From positions 1 through 56,014 of the forward strand of contig NZ_DKLM01000149.1 in assembly GCF_002455975.1 (NCBI RefSeq): a DNA stretch of 56,014 nt, given 5' to 3'. The notes beneath the pieces are model-generated. The model worked only from the letters and a program-made list of their open reading frames with translations, searched no databases and was not told the origin of the DNA. Position 1 is the first letter of the stretch. Each line of letters starts with the position of its first letter. This DNA is from Clostridium sp. UBA6640. Its GTDB lineage: Bacteria; Bacillota; Clostridia; Clostridiales; Clostridiaceae. The position numbers and the translations under genes are program-made. Below are positions 8,960 to 18,496 of the stretch, piece by piece.

Positions 8960-9406
8960 TTATCTTATATCATCTTCTATTATTGTTGATAAAATAAATG
9001 TAGTGGATGTGTCTATAGTAGACTTCACTTTCCATACTTCGTCAATGAAATTTGTAATATCTGATGTAGACTTTGCCCTAACCTTAATTACTATACACCA
9101 ATCACCATGAATCCTTTGACATTCTTCTATAAATACATTAGGTATATCGATATTAATATATTGTTGTATATCTTCTTTATAATCTAACATATTTACTTTT
9201 ACATAAATATATGCTTTAGTACCTTCACCCAATTTAGTCCAATCAATGATACTTTTATAACCTTTTATTACTCCACTTTCTTCTAATTTTTTTATTCTTT
9301 GATGAATTGCTTGTCTTGAGATATGAAGAATTCTACTTATTTCTTCATGAGATACTCTTGCATTATTACTAATAATATTTATAATTTTAATATCCAAATC
9401 GTCCAT
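8960..9406 (-). CDS. Lrp/AsnC family transcriptional regulator
   Basis: About 148 residues from the ATG at 9406, chosen because GGGAGGG lies 7 nt upstream; an in-frame start at 9445 has no such site. An N-terminal AsnC HTH (DLDIKIINIISNNARVSHEE, then ILHISRQAIHQRIKKLEESG) is followed by the alpha-beta RAM effector domain (AYIYVKVNM, GDWCIVIKVRA). The family senses amino acids. It precedes the divergent 2-hydroxyacid dehydrogenase gene, which it probably controls along with itself. Confidence 0.88.
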   Translation of the reverse strand: MDDLDIKIINIISNNARVSHEEISRILHISRQAIHQRIKKLEESGVIKGYKSIIDWTKLGEGTKAYIYVKVNMLDYKEDIQQYINIDIPNVFIEECQRIHGDWCIVIKVRAKSTSDITNFIDEVWKVKSTIDTSTTFILSTIIEDDIR

Positions 9407-9651
9407 ATCCCAGCCCTCCCTACTATATGTACTGTATTTTATCATTTAAAAAACATTAAGTCATCATAAAGAGTGAATTAACTTCTAATAGTAATTTTAA
9501 TTGCTTCACAAACAATTATTTTCATATTTTAGGCTTCTTTTTAAGTGAAATTTACTTAAAATAATTACTATATGAAATTATTTTAAAAATAATGATAAAT
9601 TACAATAACAAATTGAACTATATTTTGTTTGTATATTTAAACAATAAAAAA

Positions 9652-9747
9652 CCTCCCTTGTATATATCTTAAATAAAAAAACAACCTTAACCAAGTAATA
9701 TCAATGGCTAAGGCTAGTCTCTTAACTTATCTATGATACTATTCTCC
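9652..9747 (-). repeat. rlmH 3'-end repeat, copy 2, with degenerate terminator
   Basis: At 9727-9747 TTATCTATGATACTATTCTCC reads on the minus strand as Gly-Glu-stop-Tyr-His-Arg-stop, a decayed version of the rlmH tail. Just left, 9652-9725 is a degenerate copy of the terminator block at 7915-7980, still able to form CCTTAGCCA / TGGTTAAGG with seven U. The stretch 9611-9650 also resembles 4087-4125 (TATTTTGTTTxTxTATTTAAACAATA). The rest of the gap 9446-9917 holds no gene. Confidence 0.55.
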
Positions 9748-9917
9748 GAATCACCTTTAAGTGAGGTTTTTATAGTCTAGGTTAAACATTAAAAGACTGA
9801 AGATAAAAAAAGTTATACTAGAGCTCACTTGCATATTATAAGGCTCTCCTAAATAATCTAACTAAACTAAATTTTGCTTATAAGAACATATTCTACAAAC
9901 CATAATTTCAACTATAC

Positions 9918-11237
9918 TTACATAAGCTTCGTTGCATGGGTAACTTCCCCATATGGATTAATATGAGTTAATTTATATTGATGTTTACTTGTAATTTCTA
10001 TTACCACTCTGTCCTCTATAAACTTAGATATAAATTCAATTTTCGAATCTTCTATATTGATAGGTAGCAATTCATACATATACAATACTCCATACCTTTT
10101 AGCTATTGTTATAAATACCTTATCTTTGTCATTTATTATATCGATTTTATTATCTTTACCATCTATTAAGTATGAACCTATATACTTATTTAAGGTTCTA
10201 TTGTCTACCCTTATGACACTACAGCTTTGATTAATGATTATATCTTCTCCTAATATAATGGCTGCAATATCCTTTGATATTTGCTCTACAGGAGTAAGAT
10301 TAAAATTACTTAATACTATTATTGTAAGGTCATCTTCAATGTATCTACAAAAATAATTTACATATCCATTCACATCCCCAAAGTGATAGAATTTATTTCT
10401 TTGTATATCATCTATTATATCTTTATCTAAGAACCAACCATATCCACAAACATTATTATACATATTAAACATTTTTCCAAGTTGATTTTTGCTTACTAAT
10501 TTCTCAGTATTTAGAGCTTTACTCCATAGATGCAAATCTTTGATATTTGAGTACATATCATATGCACCCTTAGCGTTCGTCATATCCACAAACTCTGGAT
10601 TAATGATTTCCTTCCATATGGTATATCCACTAGACAAATCCTTTATAATCTTCCGTCCATCATCAAATCCTGTGGATTCCATACCTAATGGTTTTAAGAT
10701 ATTATCTTCAATATATTTTTCATATGTCATTCCGGAAATTCTCTCTATAATATATGCTAAAATAGTATATTCTGTATTTGAATATCTAAACTCTGTTCCA
10801 GGATCAAAATTCAATGGTTTATCTTTAAATTCATTGATAGTATCTTCCAATGTTGTAAATAACCTCATTCGGGTCGGCCAATAGTTTATGTCACTAGCAA
10901 AATCTTGAATGCCGCTACTATGGCTAAGTAAATGATGTATAGTAATTTTATGTCCTTCTATCATATCTTCAATATAGCCGCCTAATGTTTCTTCTAAATT
11001 AATTAGCCCACTTTGTTCCAATTGTAGTATTGCCATTGCTATAAAAGCTTTTGTTAGCGAACCTATACGGAATTTAGTTTCCTCTGTGTTTTTGATATTT
11101 AGTTGATGATTCGCTATCCCATATCCCTTACAATGAATTATTTCATCCTGATAAGATACTAAAATAGCGCCATTAAAATATTCTCTCCTATTCAAGCTTT
11201 CTAAATAATCTTCTAGTAGTTGATTAATATTTTTCAT
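9918..11237 (-). CDS. serine hydrolase of the class C beta-lactamase / penicillin-binding protein fold
   Basis: The product has 439 residues. The active-site SxxK is Ser60-Leu-Thr-Lys63 (FRIGSLTKAF). The YxN motif is in FRYSNTEY near 149-151, and ITIHHLLSHSSGIQDF near 97 is characteristic of this family. The C-terminal 100 residues form a separate small domain. There is no N-terminal signal peptide, so a cytoplasmic esterase or amidase seems likelier than a wall enzyme. GGTGGGG precedes the ATG at 11237. It lies in the same block as the ParB-like gene, about 100 nt upstream. Confidence 0.85.
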   Translation of the reverse strand: MKNINQLLEDYLESLNRREYFNGAILVSYQDEIIHCKGYGIANHQLNIKNTEETKFRIGSLTKAFIAMAILQLEQSGLINLEETLGGYIEDMIEGHKITIHHLLSHSSGIQDFASDINYWPTRMRLFTTLEDTINEFKDKPLNFDPGTEFRYSNTEYTILAYIIERISGMTYEKYIEDNILKPLGMESTGFDDGRKIIKDLSSGYTIWKEIINPEFVDMTNAKGAYDMYSNIKDLHLWSKALNTEKLVSKNQLGKMFNMYNNVCGYGWFLDKDIIDDIQRNKFYHFGDVNGYVNYFCRYIEDDLTIIVLSNFNLTPVEQISKDIAAIILGEDIIINQSCSVIRVDNRTLNKYIGSYLIDGKDNKIDIINDKDKVFITIAKRYGVLYMYELLPINIEDSKIEFISKFIEDRVVIEITSKHQYKLTHINPYGEVTHATKLM

Positions 11238-11335
11238 AATATTATTTCCCCACCTTTTGCATATTGAATTTTTTGTAATTGCAAGTTATATATATCATTA
11301 ATTTCTAATGTACTGATGGCTAAAGTTTCACCCTT

Positions 11336-11953
11336 TTATTCCCTCTCACCAAAAAAATCATCACAAAACTTATTCCACTTTATCTTATATTCTTCATGGG
11401 ATATTAATTCAAGGTCATATGGCGAATAAATATTTCTTCTCCTTGCTTCTTCTACAAAATCCTCTAGATAGTCACCTGGTTCTGTAAAATATCCTTTTAC
11501 TTTAGAATATCCCTTACTTACTGCATAATAAAGTCTAGTATGTCCATCCAAAGATACAAAAGAGTCCTTTATTTTTGCTAGAGAAATGACGATGTCTTCT
11601 TCACTTTTTATGAAAGATTCTATAGCTTTAACTTTGTCCATATCCACGAAAAACTGTGAAGGCTGAATATCCTTAATAGTTATATGAAATATATTAATAG
11701 GTGGAAAAGCTTTTATTAATTCCATATCTTCGTCATAGAAATTAATAATGTGCCCAGAATAGAATCTAAATTCATCTATCAATTGGAACACATCAACTTC
11801 CTTATCAAAAAGTACAATGGCAGAATCTTTATTTATTATTTTAAAACTACATTTATACTTTTCATCAGCAATAAAGGCACCATGCTGATTTAAAATATCT
11901 TTATCAAATCTATCATCCTCATAACTGTTAATTCTTTGTATTTTATGATTCAT
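11336..11953 (-). CDS. ParB/Srx-fold domain protein, function unknown
   Basis: The product has 205 residues. Residues about 108-155 look like a ParB N-terminal-type nuclease fold: a DIQPSQFFVDMDKV helix start and the hallmark LDGHTRLYYAVSKG. No HTH of a chromosome-partition ParB follows, so it is a stand-alone ParB/sulfiredoxin-fold protein. The N-terminal 90 residues are unrecognised. It is probably co-transcribed with the serine hydrolase that follows. Confidence 0.6.
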   Translation of the reverse strand: MNHKIQRINSYEDDRFDKDILNQHGAFIADEKYKCSFKIINKDSAIVLFDKEVDVFQLIDEFRFYSGHIINFYDEDMELIKAFPPINIFHITIKDIQPSQFFVDMDKVKAIESFIKSEEDIVISLAKIKDSFVSLDGHTRLYYAVSKGYSKVKGYFTEPGDYLEDFVEEARRRNIYSPYDLELISHEEYKIKWNKFCDDFFGERE

Positions 11954-12065
11954 TTTCTCACTACCTATCTATGATTATATTAAGCATTTTATTTTTAAAA
12001 TTTATAGACATGAATCCTAATTATGAAATTTCAATTTAAGAATTCACTAATGATATTTTTCACAT

Positions 12066-12086
12066 TTATTTATGATACAGTTCTCC
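12066..12086 (-). repeat. rlmH 3'-end repeat, copy 3
   Basis: TTATTTATGATACAG reads on the minus strand as Gly-Glu-Leu-Tyr-His-Lys-stop, one residue from the rlmH tail. Similarity may extend to ATTCTAAAT (12095-12103), which mirrors ATCCTAAAT inside rlmH. The stretch 12120-12160 (TATATTCTACATAATTA...) is repeated at about 37325-37365. Confidence 0.65.
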
Positions 12087-12189
12087 GTAACTATTCTAAA
12101 TGAAGTTTTGCATTTTGTTTTTTGTATATATTCTACATAATTATGGCATGCTTTAATAGTCTAAAACTCAAACCAATCTATCTATTCGA

Positions 12190-13341
12190 TTACTTTAACT
12201 TACTAGATAGCTTTATATTTGATATAACCATAGTGCAAACAGTAAATATTGTAAAAGCTAACAAAGATATCAAAATAACTAGTACATATGTAGGTATAAT
12301 TTTACCTGATATATTGTAAATCTCAGGATGAATATAATAATTATTGAAATTGATCATGTGGTACGGTAAGAAGGTTTTAAAATAATGATTAATTTCAAAA
12401 TTATTATTAGGCATCATAGTCATTATTGCACAAAAAAATGTTACAAATATTGCTCCTGATAAAATCTGATCTACTATCACTGTAAATAAAAGCGTTGCAG
12501 ATACCATAACTAACATTGCCATAAATCCTATTGTTACATTTAATAAATACTGCTGTAAGTAAGTTATATTGTAAGGGCAAAACAAATAATTTATACTACT
12601 TTGAATAGGTAAACTAGCCCCCTTAAATCCAAGTATCGCTAATTTTGAAAGTGAAAATATTAATACAGCTGTAATATAAATCATACCACCTACTTCAAAT
12701 CCTGTTATTATTTTAATTTTAGCTAAAGTTTTCTTGCCATGTTTAGTTGTAATGTACAGTTGTCTCATTTTTGTCTTTGGGTCTTTTGCAAATACAGGTA
12801 AAATAATAAATGGTATAATAAATATAATGATTGTAAGAAAATCTATCATATCATTATTTAAATTTTTCCACCCCTCTGCATATCCTAGCGGCAAAGGTGT
12901 ATTAAGCTTTTCCCCCTCCGAGGCTAGCTTGTCTATATTTTCTACCATAGCTGCTCCACCTATATTTTTTTTAACATTTACTATTCTCTGATTGTAAAAG
13001 TTTTTTATATCATCATTGGTAAGTTCTTCTACTTTTTTTTCATAGTTTGAAGCAACCAATATAGCTAAATTTGAATTATATAAGTACTTACTTTTATCGT
13101 TGCTCTCTACAACATCTTTTATAGCCTTTTCATCTAATAGTCTCTTATGTTTATCTAGTTTTGATTCTTTTAAATTGTCTTTACTAGATATAATAATACT
13201 TCCTTGTGAATCATAGACATTGTAATTATTTAGAGACATTATACTACTAAATATAGAGAATATTAGAACAATTGCAGAGAGTATAAGAAAGTTTCTTAGG
13301 TTTAATATTCTTTTTCTTTCAACTCTTATAATTTCTTTCAT
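12190..13341 (-). CDS. ABC-2 type transporter permease
   Basis: The product has 383 residues. One N-terminal membrane segment (NFLILSAIVLIFSIFSSI) is followed by an extracytoplasmic region of about 120 residues and a cluster of five or six hydrophobic helices from about residue 165. This is the layout of ABC-2 permeases in peptide or lantibiotic export and immunity systems. It is last in the operon ATPase, lipoprotein, permease, permease. The gap of about 200 nt from the preceding permease gene is AT-rich. The substrate is not evident. Confidence 0.8.
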   Translation of the reverse strand: MKEIIRVERKRILNLRNFLILSAIVLIFSIFSSIMSLNNYNVYDSQGSIIISSKDNLKESKLDKHKRLLDEKAIKDVVESNDKSKYLYNSNLAILVASNYEKKVEELTNDDIKNFYNQRIVNVKKNIGGAAMVENIDKLASEGEKLNTPLPLGYAEGWKNLNNDMIDFLTIIIFIIPFIILPVFAKDPKTKMRQLYITTKHGKKTLAKIKIITGFEVGGMIYITAVLIFSLSKLAILGFKGASLPIQSSINYLFCPYNITYLQQYLLNVTIGFMAMLVMVSATLLFTVIVDQILSGAIFVTFFCAIMTMMPNNNFEINHYFKTFLPYHMINFNNYYIHPEIYNISGKIIPTYVLVILISLLAFTIFTVCTMVISNIKLSSKLK

Positions 13342-13545
13342 TTAATTTAACCACCTAATTTTTATTTTAAATATGCCGTTACTATAGGGTTCCAAGCTGA
13401 CTTTTAAATTTATCCATTTCAGAACTTGGATACCCAGAAGAGTGAGACATGCTCAGAAATTAGTTAAATTCAATAAGGATCTTTGAATAAAATCATTTTT
13501 GAAATTGATATATAAATTTAAATCTGAGCTTGTTTCCCTATATAT

Positions 13546-14748
13546 CTAATTTAACTTATATTTCTTATATTGACTTACTGTTAAAATTCTAATTACTAAC
13601 ATGTAAATAAATGCTATTACTATAAATGCTAATGAATATGGTATCACTATATTTCCTATAAAATAATAAATATCAAGACTAAGATGTGTAGCAAAATAAG
13701 TAGGATTAAGTTGTAATTGTAGTGAATTAGTTGTATATCTTAATCTTATAAGTGTCCATATGCTAAGCAAAGATATAAGCGTTGTTAATTTTGAATATTT
13801 AACTTTTAATGATATTAACATAACTAAATTTGCAACTATTAATATTCCTAAGAGCCCCTGAAAAATCATAATTAGTATACCTGTACCTGTACTTATATTA
13901 TATATGCAAGTGTACCACATAGTTTGTGCAGACGTACCCCATCCATTCAAAGAAGCTACAACTCCAATTTCTATTAAAAGTGTTCCTATAAATATAGCAT
14001 AAACTACTGCTGCAAATATATTTCCAGCTATGATTCTTGCATTCATATTTTTCTTTCTTCCGAACTTAGAAGATAGTGTAAGCTCATCTATTCCATTATT
14101 GCTATTCTTTGAAAACAGTGAGCTTAAAGCAAATCCTATTACTATAAGAACAAGATAATATTGTGCTCCATATTGCCACACAAAATAAGTTAAGCCTTCA
14201 TAATAATCTACCTTGAAAGGAGTTTTTAACTTATCTATTTTTTCATTTATCTTATTCATTTGATCATCTGTGTATTTAAACCAATTACTACGCTGATTTT
14301 TGTCTTTTATAGTATCACTTACAGATTTTTTATACTGATTATAAAACTCTTTTTCCGATTTTATAAAATCAAAGTCTAATCCCATCCTATTGCTAAGCAT
14401 ATCAGGACCATAGTTAGCAAAATTTATAATATGGTTTGGATACTCATATTTCGTAAGATAAAATCCAAGACGTTCTTCAAACTCTTGTTTTTCTTTACTT
14501 AAATTGAATTTTTCAACTAAATTATCTAAATACTCTTGATTCATTACTCCTTTTATATCTTTTGATTCATTTTTAATGGCTCTAAAAGATTTTGATCCAT
14601 AAACTTCTTTACCTTCACTAGTAATAGCCTCAGAATTAAATAACACTATAAAGATATTTATTGTAGAGATTACAATAAGCAGCACTACAGCTACTATAGT
14701 GAGCTGAGTCCATATCTTCCTAAATTCATATTTTACTAATTCTTTCAT
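13546..14748 (-). CDS. ABC-2 type transporter permease
   Basis: The product has 400 residues. It starts KELVKYEFRKIWTQ, typical of this class, then one membrane helix, an extracytoplasmic domain of about 150 residues and a C-terminal block of about six helices. It resembles the other permease at 12190-13341 in layout, suggesting a heteromeric membrane pore. The gene starts 11 nt after the stop of the lipoprotein gene, so the two are translationally close. Confidence 0.8.
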   Translation of the reverse strand: MKELVKYEFRKIWTQLTIVAVVLLIVISTINIFIVLFNSEAITSEGKEVYGSKSFRAIKNESKDIKGVMNQEYLDNLVEKFNLSKEKQEFEERLGFYLTKYEYPNHIINFANYGPDMLSNRMGLDFDFIKSEKEFYNQYKKSVSDTIKDKNQRSNWFKYTDDQMNKINEKIDKLKTPFKVDYYEGLTYFVWQYGAQYYLVLIVIGFALSSLFSKNSNNGIDELTLSSKFGRKKNMNARIIAGNIFAAVVYAIFIGTLLIEIGVVASLNGWGTSAQTMWYTCIYNISTGTGILIMIFQGLLGILIVANLVMLISLKVKYSKLTTLISLLSIWTLIRLRYTTNSLQLQLNPTYFATHLSLDIYYFIGNIVIPYSLAFIVIAFIYMLVIRILTVSQYKKYKLN

Positions 14749-14759
14749 AATCTTAACAC

Positions 14760-15341
14760 CTACTCTTTATAACTGTTTCCATGATGTATTACTTCCCATG
14801 GGCTATCTTTTGACTCTCTTACTGAAATTAAATAACTATATACATCGTCTTTTTCTGTCTCATATTCTTCAATACGTATATTTTCATTATCATAGCCACT
14901 AGCTACTCCTTTATCTTCATCATCGTAAATTGCATTCATTCTTGGATCAATACATGATGTTGCATCGTGTCCATATACTGGTCTTTCAGGAATCTTTAAT
15001 TCATTTTCAATATAACCACGTATAAAACGTATATATTCTACCTCTTTTTCGTAGCCTTCCTTGGTGAAATTAGGTATATTTTTACTTTGACCTGGTATAT
15101 TAGCACCGTTCTCTGCTACTACGAACGTCCCTCCATCCATCTCTTTAACACTTTCTTTTCTTGCCGTTCTTATCCTTGCAAGCTCCTTATTTAGTTCATT
15201 ATCTTTTTGATCTTCTGGGAGTCTATCTATAGCATCTCCATCTACACTATTTACACCGATACTTCGTGAACTACAGCCTACAGAAAATGTCAAACTCATT
15301 AGTATAGCTCCAATTATCATTAAACTTTTTCTTTTTTTCAT
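14760..15341 (-). CDS. lipoprotein of the ABC-2 operon
   Basis: The product has 193 residues. A signal sequence KKRKSLMIIGAILMSLTFSV ends in a lipobox (VGCSS) with Cys23 as the predicted lipid-modified residue. The mature part is charged and lacks a recognised domain. It lies between the ATPase and the first permease gene, so it is probably anchored outside the cell and works with the exporter, perhaps as an immunity or substrate-capture protein; that role is inferred from position. Confidence 0.7.
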   Translation of the reverse strand: MKKRKSLMIIGAILMSLTFSVGCSSRSIGVNSVDGDAIDRLPEDQKDNELNKELARIRTARKESVKEMDGGTFVVAENGANIPGQSKNIPNFTKEGYEKEVEYIRFIRGYIENELKIPERPVYGHDATSCIDPRMNAIYDDEDKGVASGYDNENIRIEEYETEKDDVYSYLISVRESKDSPWEVIHHGNSYKE

Positions 15342-15424
15342 CTTAATTCTCCTTCACTTTGTTAAATTTTTAACCAATATAGTTATTATAATGATTTAAA
15401 ACATTTAAATTATTATAAGTCTAT

Positions 15425-16282
15425 CTAAAGACATGTAGATACATAATAATCCTCTAAGCTCGGTTCTAATGATTTATTTGTAACACCTTCATATTCATCC
15501 CCTGCATATCTTACACGAATGCTTTGTTTCTCTTGTTTTCTATGAATCACTTTTCTTTCTTGGCTTATCTTATTAAATATATCTTGATCAACCACAGTTT
15601 CCCAAACTTTCCCTCTTACCTTTTCTACTAAGTTATCAATATTATCAGCTTCTACTAATTCCCCTTTTCTTATTATTATCAAATCATTTGCAATTGCTTC
15701 TATATCGGATAAAATATGTGTTGATAATATAACTATCTTATCTTTCGACATTGCACTTATTATATTTGAAAATCTTATCCTTTCTTTAGGATCAAGTCCT
15801 GCTGTTGGCTCATCAAATATTAATATCTTAGGGTCATTAAGTATTGCTTGTGCTATACCTACTCTTCTTTTCATACCACCTGAAAAAGACTTCACTTTTT
15901 TATCTGCTACATGATCTAAGTTTACAAATTCCAAAACCTCTGGAATCTTTTTATCTAACTCAGATTTTGGAATACCTTTTAATGCACCCATATATTCTAA
16001 AAAGTCTTTTGCCGTAAAACTTGGAAATACATTATAATCTTGTGGCATATACCCTATAATATTTCTGTACTTTTCATCTAGATTTATTATATCCTCCCCA
16101 TCAAAGGTTACCTTTCCTTTAGTTTGAAAATCAACAGTGGTTAGAATTCTCATAAGAGTACTTTTACCTGCTCCATTTTCTCCAAGTAACCCATAAGTAC
16201 CTGACTCCATTGTAATGTTTATATTTTTTAATGCTTCCTTATTTCTATATGCTTTATATAGATTTTCAATTTTTAATTCCAT
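15425..16282 (-). CDS. ABC transporter ATP-binding protein
   Basis: The product has 285 residues. Walker A is GENGAGKST (about 35-43), the Q-loop is GYMPQDYNVFP, the signature is SFSGGMKRRVGIAQA, Walker B is ILIFDEPTAGLDP and the switch is STHILSD. GGMKRR signatures and the C-terminal extension after residue 215 fit the drug/bacteriocin-export subfamily. A GGAGGTTAAAA site precedes the ATG at 16282. It is the first intact gene of the exporter operon and follows a broken carboxypeptidase gene, itself downstream of a VanRS-like system that may control it. Confidence 0.88.
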   Translation of the reverse strand: MELKIENLYKAYRNKEALKNINITMESGTYGLLGENGAGKSTLMRILTTVDFQTKGKVTFDGEDIINLDEKYRNIIGYMPQDYNVFPSFTAKDFLEYMGALKGIPKSELDKKIPEVLEFVNLDHVADKKVKSFSGGMKRRVGIAQAILNDPKILIFDEPTAGLDPKERIRFSNIISAMSKDKIVILSTHILSDIEAIANDLIIIRKGELVEADNIDNLVEKVRGKVWETVVDQDIFNKISQERKVIHRKQEKQSIRVRYAGDEYEGVTNKSLEPSLEDYYVSTCL

Positions 16283-16333
16283 TTTTAACCTCCATTTTTA
16301 AAACTTTTCATATTATTTATAATGTGATTTTAA

Positions 16334-17254
16334 TCATTGAATTTGGCTGAAAAAATTTAAAGAATCAATCCATCTACCGTTATCAGAACTTCCCATAACA
16401 ACGCATATAAACCTTTTGCCATCAACCTCTATTGCAGAAACTAAACAACTTCCAGCTTTATCACTTTTACCAGTTTTTAATCCTATTACATTCTCATTAT
16501 AATAAGGACTACCAGAATTAATTAGCTCATTAGTGTTATAGTAAGTTACCTCTTGTCCACTTAACCATGTATCGGAAATAATATAACTACTCATAATCTT
16601 CAAAAGCTCATTTTTAGCTAAGCAAGCCTTAGCAATATATGCGATATCCTGCGCTGTTGTGTACTGCCCTTTTGTATCATATCCATCAGGTGTCTTGAAG
16701 TTAGAATCTACAGCTCCAAGACTAACAGCTTTTTGATTCATATAATCAATAAATACTTGAATAGATTCTTTTATAGATACTGTTTCATTATCAGCAATTG
16801 TTCTAGCAGTATATACAGCCAATGCATATGCTGCATCATTACCTTATGGAAGTAAAAGTGCCACGAGTAATTGCTGAACTGTCAATTTTGCTCCTGGATA
16901 TAATCAGGCTCTTGAAGAATCTTTTGCAATGACTTCTACTTCTTCCCCTACATTAACAACATCATTTAATTTACAATAATCCAAAACAGTAAGTGCAGTA
17001 AGAATCTTCGTAATACTAGCTGGAGCTATTTTTTCTTCAGCATTCTTTTCATATAAAATTAAATCTCTATTCACATCTAATAGATAAACATTTGATGTCT
17101 CAACATTTACTGATTTGGTTGCTTTACTTTTATCCTCAATTTTATCTTCGGTATTTATCCTAATTTCAAATGCCATGAAAATTATCGTACATATTATAGC
17201 CATAAATAATAAATAGCCTTTAATGCGCTTAATATATTCCCTAAAAATTCTCAA
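16334..17254 (-). pseudogene. D-alanyl-D-alanine carboxypeptidase gene with two in-frame stop codons
   Basis: Read in one frame from the TTG at 17254 this is a DacA-type serine carboxypeptidase: one N-terminal membrane segment, SITK active-site motif (APASITKILTAL), and the KTG box (GLKTGKSDKAGS). Two stops interrupt it. A TGA at 16904-16906 stands where family members have Gly before LYPG, and a TAA at 16844-16846 replaces Ser of the SGN motif (now LLLP-stop-GNDAA). There is no frameshift, and everything between the stops still reads as the family. Each stop is one base change from a sense codon (GGA, TCA). The loss looks recent, or the reads deserve checking. Neighbouring VanRS genes suggest it was their target. 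Confidence 0.85.
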
Positions 17255-17259
17255 AAAAT

Positions 17260-17302
17260 AATCTCCTCCTTTGATAAATCCATTTTATCAAAGGAGGAGA
17301 TT
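17260..17302 (-). terminator. 19-bp perfect hairpin that hides the carboxypeptidase ribosome binding site
   Basis: Arms 17260-17278 and 17284-17302 are perfectly complementary with a 5-nt loop. The 3' arm on the minus strand contains AAAGGAGGAG, the ribosome binding site of the gene starting at 17254, and is followed by TTATTTTTT. The structure can therefore act both as an intrinsic terminator after the kinase gene and as a Shine-Dalgarno sequestering element. Confidence 0.75.
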
Positions 17303-17374
17303 CAATATTTTAATATAAAGTTGATTATTTATTGAGATTTTATGTAGAAATGATATAAATTATAATATTATATA

Positions 17375-18496
17375 CTAGTTGTTAGGAATCATAACTGTAA
17401 AGATAGTATGATTTTGCTGACAAACTACAGTAATCGTTCCACCATGCAATGTCACAATATCTTTAGCAATAGCAAGACCTAATCCTGCACCACCTGTTGA
17501 TGTTTGTCTAGCTGCATCAATTCTATGGAATTTATCAAATATGTAATCCAACTTATCTTGGGGTATAGCTCCTAGGCTTTTAAAACTTATAAAACTTTTG
17601 CTCTTTTTTGAATATCCACATATTTCAATTGTGCTATTAGAATCGCTATATGATATTGCATTTTTCAAAATATTATTAAAAACTCTTGCCATTTTTTCTG
17701 AATCTGCATATATTTTTAAATCCTCGAATATGTTCATAGATACCTTTTTATCCTTCTCTACAAGTTGAGGATATGCTTCATCTACAATTTGAACCATCAT
17801 ATAATACAGATCAATGCTTTGTTTATTTAATGGAACTGACTGTAAATTATATCTTGTAATTTCAAAAAACTCATCAATCAAATTTTCAAGGCGATATGCC
17901 TTTTCTAATGTTATATTTACATATTTACTTTTTTGTTCTATAGGCATATTTGGTGTTTCATCTAATAGATTTAAATAACCTATTACAGATGTCAATGGTG
18001 TCTTGATATCATGAGCCAAATAAATAATTAGATCATTTTTTCTTTTTTCCAGCTCTCTTTCTGCTTCTGCACTTCTTTCCAATTCTAATCTAATTTGATT
18101 GAGTTTCTCTTCCATAAATCCAAGTTCCGATGACATGGAGATTTTTTCTTCTCTATTAACAAGCCCATTAATCCCTGCAATCATTTCATCAAAATATTTG
18201 GTAAACCATGATAAAAGTGCTCTATAAAACAACGAAAACATCAAGATAATCGTACCAATTATAATAAAATCAAAATACTTTCTTACATTATAAAAATATA
18301 AATACCTTGCTATCTCCCAATCTACTCCTGCTGATCTACTAATTATTTCAGTAATAAAGTTTCCAATTTTTCCTTGACCTGCAGAGCGAATAAAAAAAAC
18401 TATACTAATAGCAATAATCATTAGACCAAGTGTTTGAAAGAATATTTTATTAATGAGCTTTTTATATGGTTTTTTATTAAATTTATCACTTTTCAA
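17375..18496 (-). CDS. VanS-like sensor histidine kinase
   Basis: The product has 373 residues. Two membrane segments (about 20-40 and 75-95) flank a short external loop of about 35 residues. HAMP-like and coiled-coil regions follow, then the H-box YLAHDIKTPLTSVIGYL, the N-box FNNILKNAISYS, and the G-boxes DKFHRIDAARQTSTGGAGLGLAIA. The short extracellular loop and overall layout match the VanS type. It begins with TTG at 18496, overlapping the regulator gene by 11 nt, which implies coupled translation. No vanHAX-type genes are present, so it more likely senses wall stress than confers glycopeptide resistance. Confidence 0.85.
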   Translation of the reverse strand: MKSDKFNKKPYKKLINKIFFQTLGLMIIAISIVFFIRSAGQGKIGNFITEIISRSAGVDWEIARYLYFYNVRKYFDFIIIGTIILMFSLFYRALLSWFTKYFDEMIAGINGLVNREEKISMSSELGFMEEKLNQIRLELERSAEAERELEKRKNDLIIYLAHDIKTPLTSVIGYLNLLDETPNMPIEQKSKYVNITLEKAYRLENLIDEFFEITRYNLQSVPLNKQSIDLYYMMVQIVDEAYPQLVEKDKKVSMNIFEDLKIYADSEKMARVFNNILKNAISYSDSNSTIEICGYSKKSKSFISFKSLGAIPQDKLDYIFDKFHRIDAARQTSTGGAGLGLAIAKDIVTLHGGTITVVCQQNHTIFTVMIPNN

